Notes under the pieces: generated by a model
Database searches by the model: none
The model's input: the letters and a program-made list of their open reading frames with translations, nothing else
What the model was told of the DNA's origin: nothing
From: JBOGZD01 sp050697155
Lineage (GTDB): Bacteria > Actinomycetota > Thermoleophilia > Solirubrobacterales > 70-9
Assembly: GCA_050697155.1 (NCBI GenBank)
Contig: JBOGZD010000140.1
Span: forward strand, 1-6,412
Direction: 5' to 3'
Length of the DNA stretch: 6,412 nucleotides
Position numbers and translations under genes: made by a program
Part shown: in pieces, positions 6,280 through 6,412 of the stretch
Layout of the letters: each line of letters starts with the position of its first letter
Numbering within the stretch: the first letter of the stretch is position 1

Positions 6280-6412
6280 ACACCGTTAGGGAATGCGCAT
6301 CAATGACCGCGCGGTTTGATGGTGTAGTTCCAGTCGGGGTGGAACGCGTGGCCGTGGAAGTTGACGGCTTTGAAGTCGGCGTCTGGGACCTTGATCTTGT
6401 CGGGGTAGGTGC
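6280..6412 (-). mobile_element. End of an ISAzo13-like insertion sequence, boundary approximate
   Basis: The transposase tail at the right edge implies that the element's end lies in the 35 bp between its stop codon and the dehydrogenase stop (6265-6299). The sequence around 6281-6300, containing TTAGGGAATGCGCAT, differs in style from the GC-rich surroundings and is my best guess for the terminal inverted repeat. The other end of the element is outside the window, so neither the repeat nor a target duplication can be confirmed. Confidence 0.4.
6300..6412 (-). CDS. ISAzo13-like family transposase, C-terminal fragment cut by the window edge
   Basis: The last 36 codons of a minus-strand gene ending in TGA at 6300-6302; it is too short to stand out as an ORF. 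The peptide runs TYPDKIKVPDADFKAVNF, then HGHAFHPDWNYTIKPRGH. The ending with YP-x-KV-x-D followed by AFH-x-x-WNYTI-x-P is the typical C-terminus of ISAzo13-family (DDE_Tnp_ISAZ013) transposases as I recall it. The catalytic DDE residues lie outside the window, so it cannot be judged whether the copy is intact. The gene converges on the sugar dehydrogenase gene with 35 bp between stops. The family call rests on this short tail only. Confidence 0.7.
   Translation of the reverse strand, partial: TYPDKIKVPDADFKAVNFHGHAFHPDWNYTIKPRGH

Noticed and set aside
1..6412. CRISPR array, tRNA or rRNA gene
   Set aside because: No regularly spaced direct repeats and no tRNA or rRNA signature sequences were seen on either strand; nearly all of the window is accounted for by the listed genes.

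Overview
This high-G+C window has the look of an actinobacterial chromosome. Support comes from GTG starts, Ala/Arg/Glu-rich proteins, TANNNT-type -10 candidates and a YrbEA-YrbEB-MceG gene set that resembles the mycobacterial Mce system. A deep-branching actinobacterial class such as Thermoleophilia is my best guess from protein style. That placement is an inference, not a measurement.

Left two thirds (minus strand, read from about 4137 down to 1): a compact lipid-transport operon. It encodes a YrbEA-like MlaE permease, a YrbEB-like MlaE permease overlapping it by one base (TAATG), a MceG/Mkl-like ABC ATPase 15 nt further on with a clear ribosome binding site, and then, after a 39-nt gap holding a strong hairpin, the first 492 codons of an RND/MMPL (HAE3-like) exporter cut by the left edge. 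The two permeases and the ATPase would form the inner-membrane engine of an Mce/Mla-type lipid transporter. The RND protein suggests coupled lipid or hydrophobe movement. No MCE-domain (MlaD-like) substrate protein is in the window; if one belongs to this operon it lies beyond the left edge.

Middle (4138-4304): a divergent intergenic region with the operon's Shine-Dalgarno, a short inverted repeat and weak promoter-like elements on both strands.

Right third (plus strand): two exported lipoproteins in a row. The first is a beta-sandwich-like protein of unknown function with an unclear start codon. The second is a PQQ-type glucose/sorbosone (aldose sugar) dehydrogenase beta-propeller. A hairpin followed by TTTT sits exactly over the dehydrogenase's start codon.

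Right edge: the last 36 codons of an ISAzo13-like transposase, facing the dehydrogenase, with only 35 bp between the two stop codons. An insertion sequence therefore probably borders this gene cluster.
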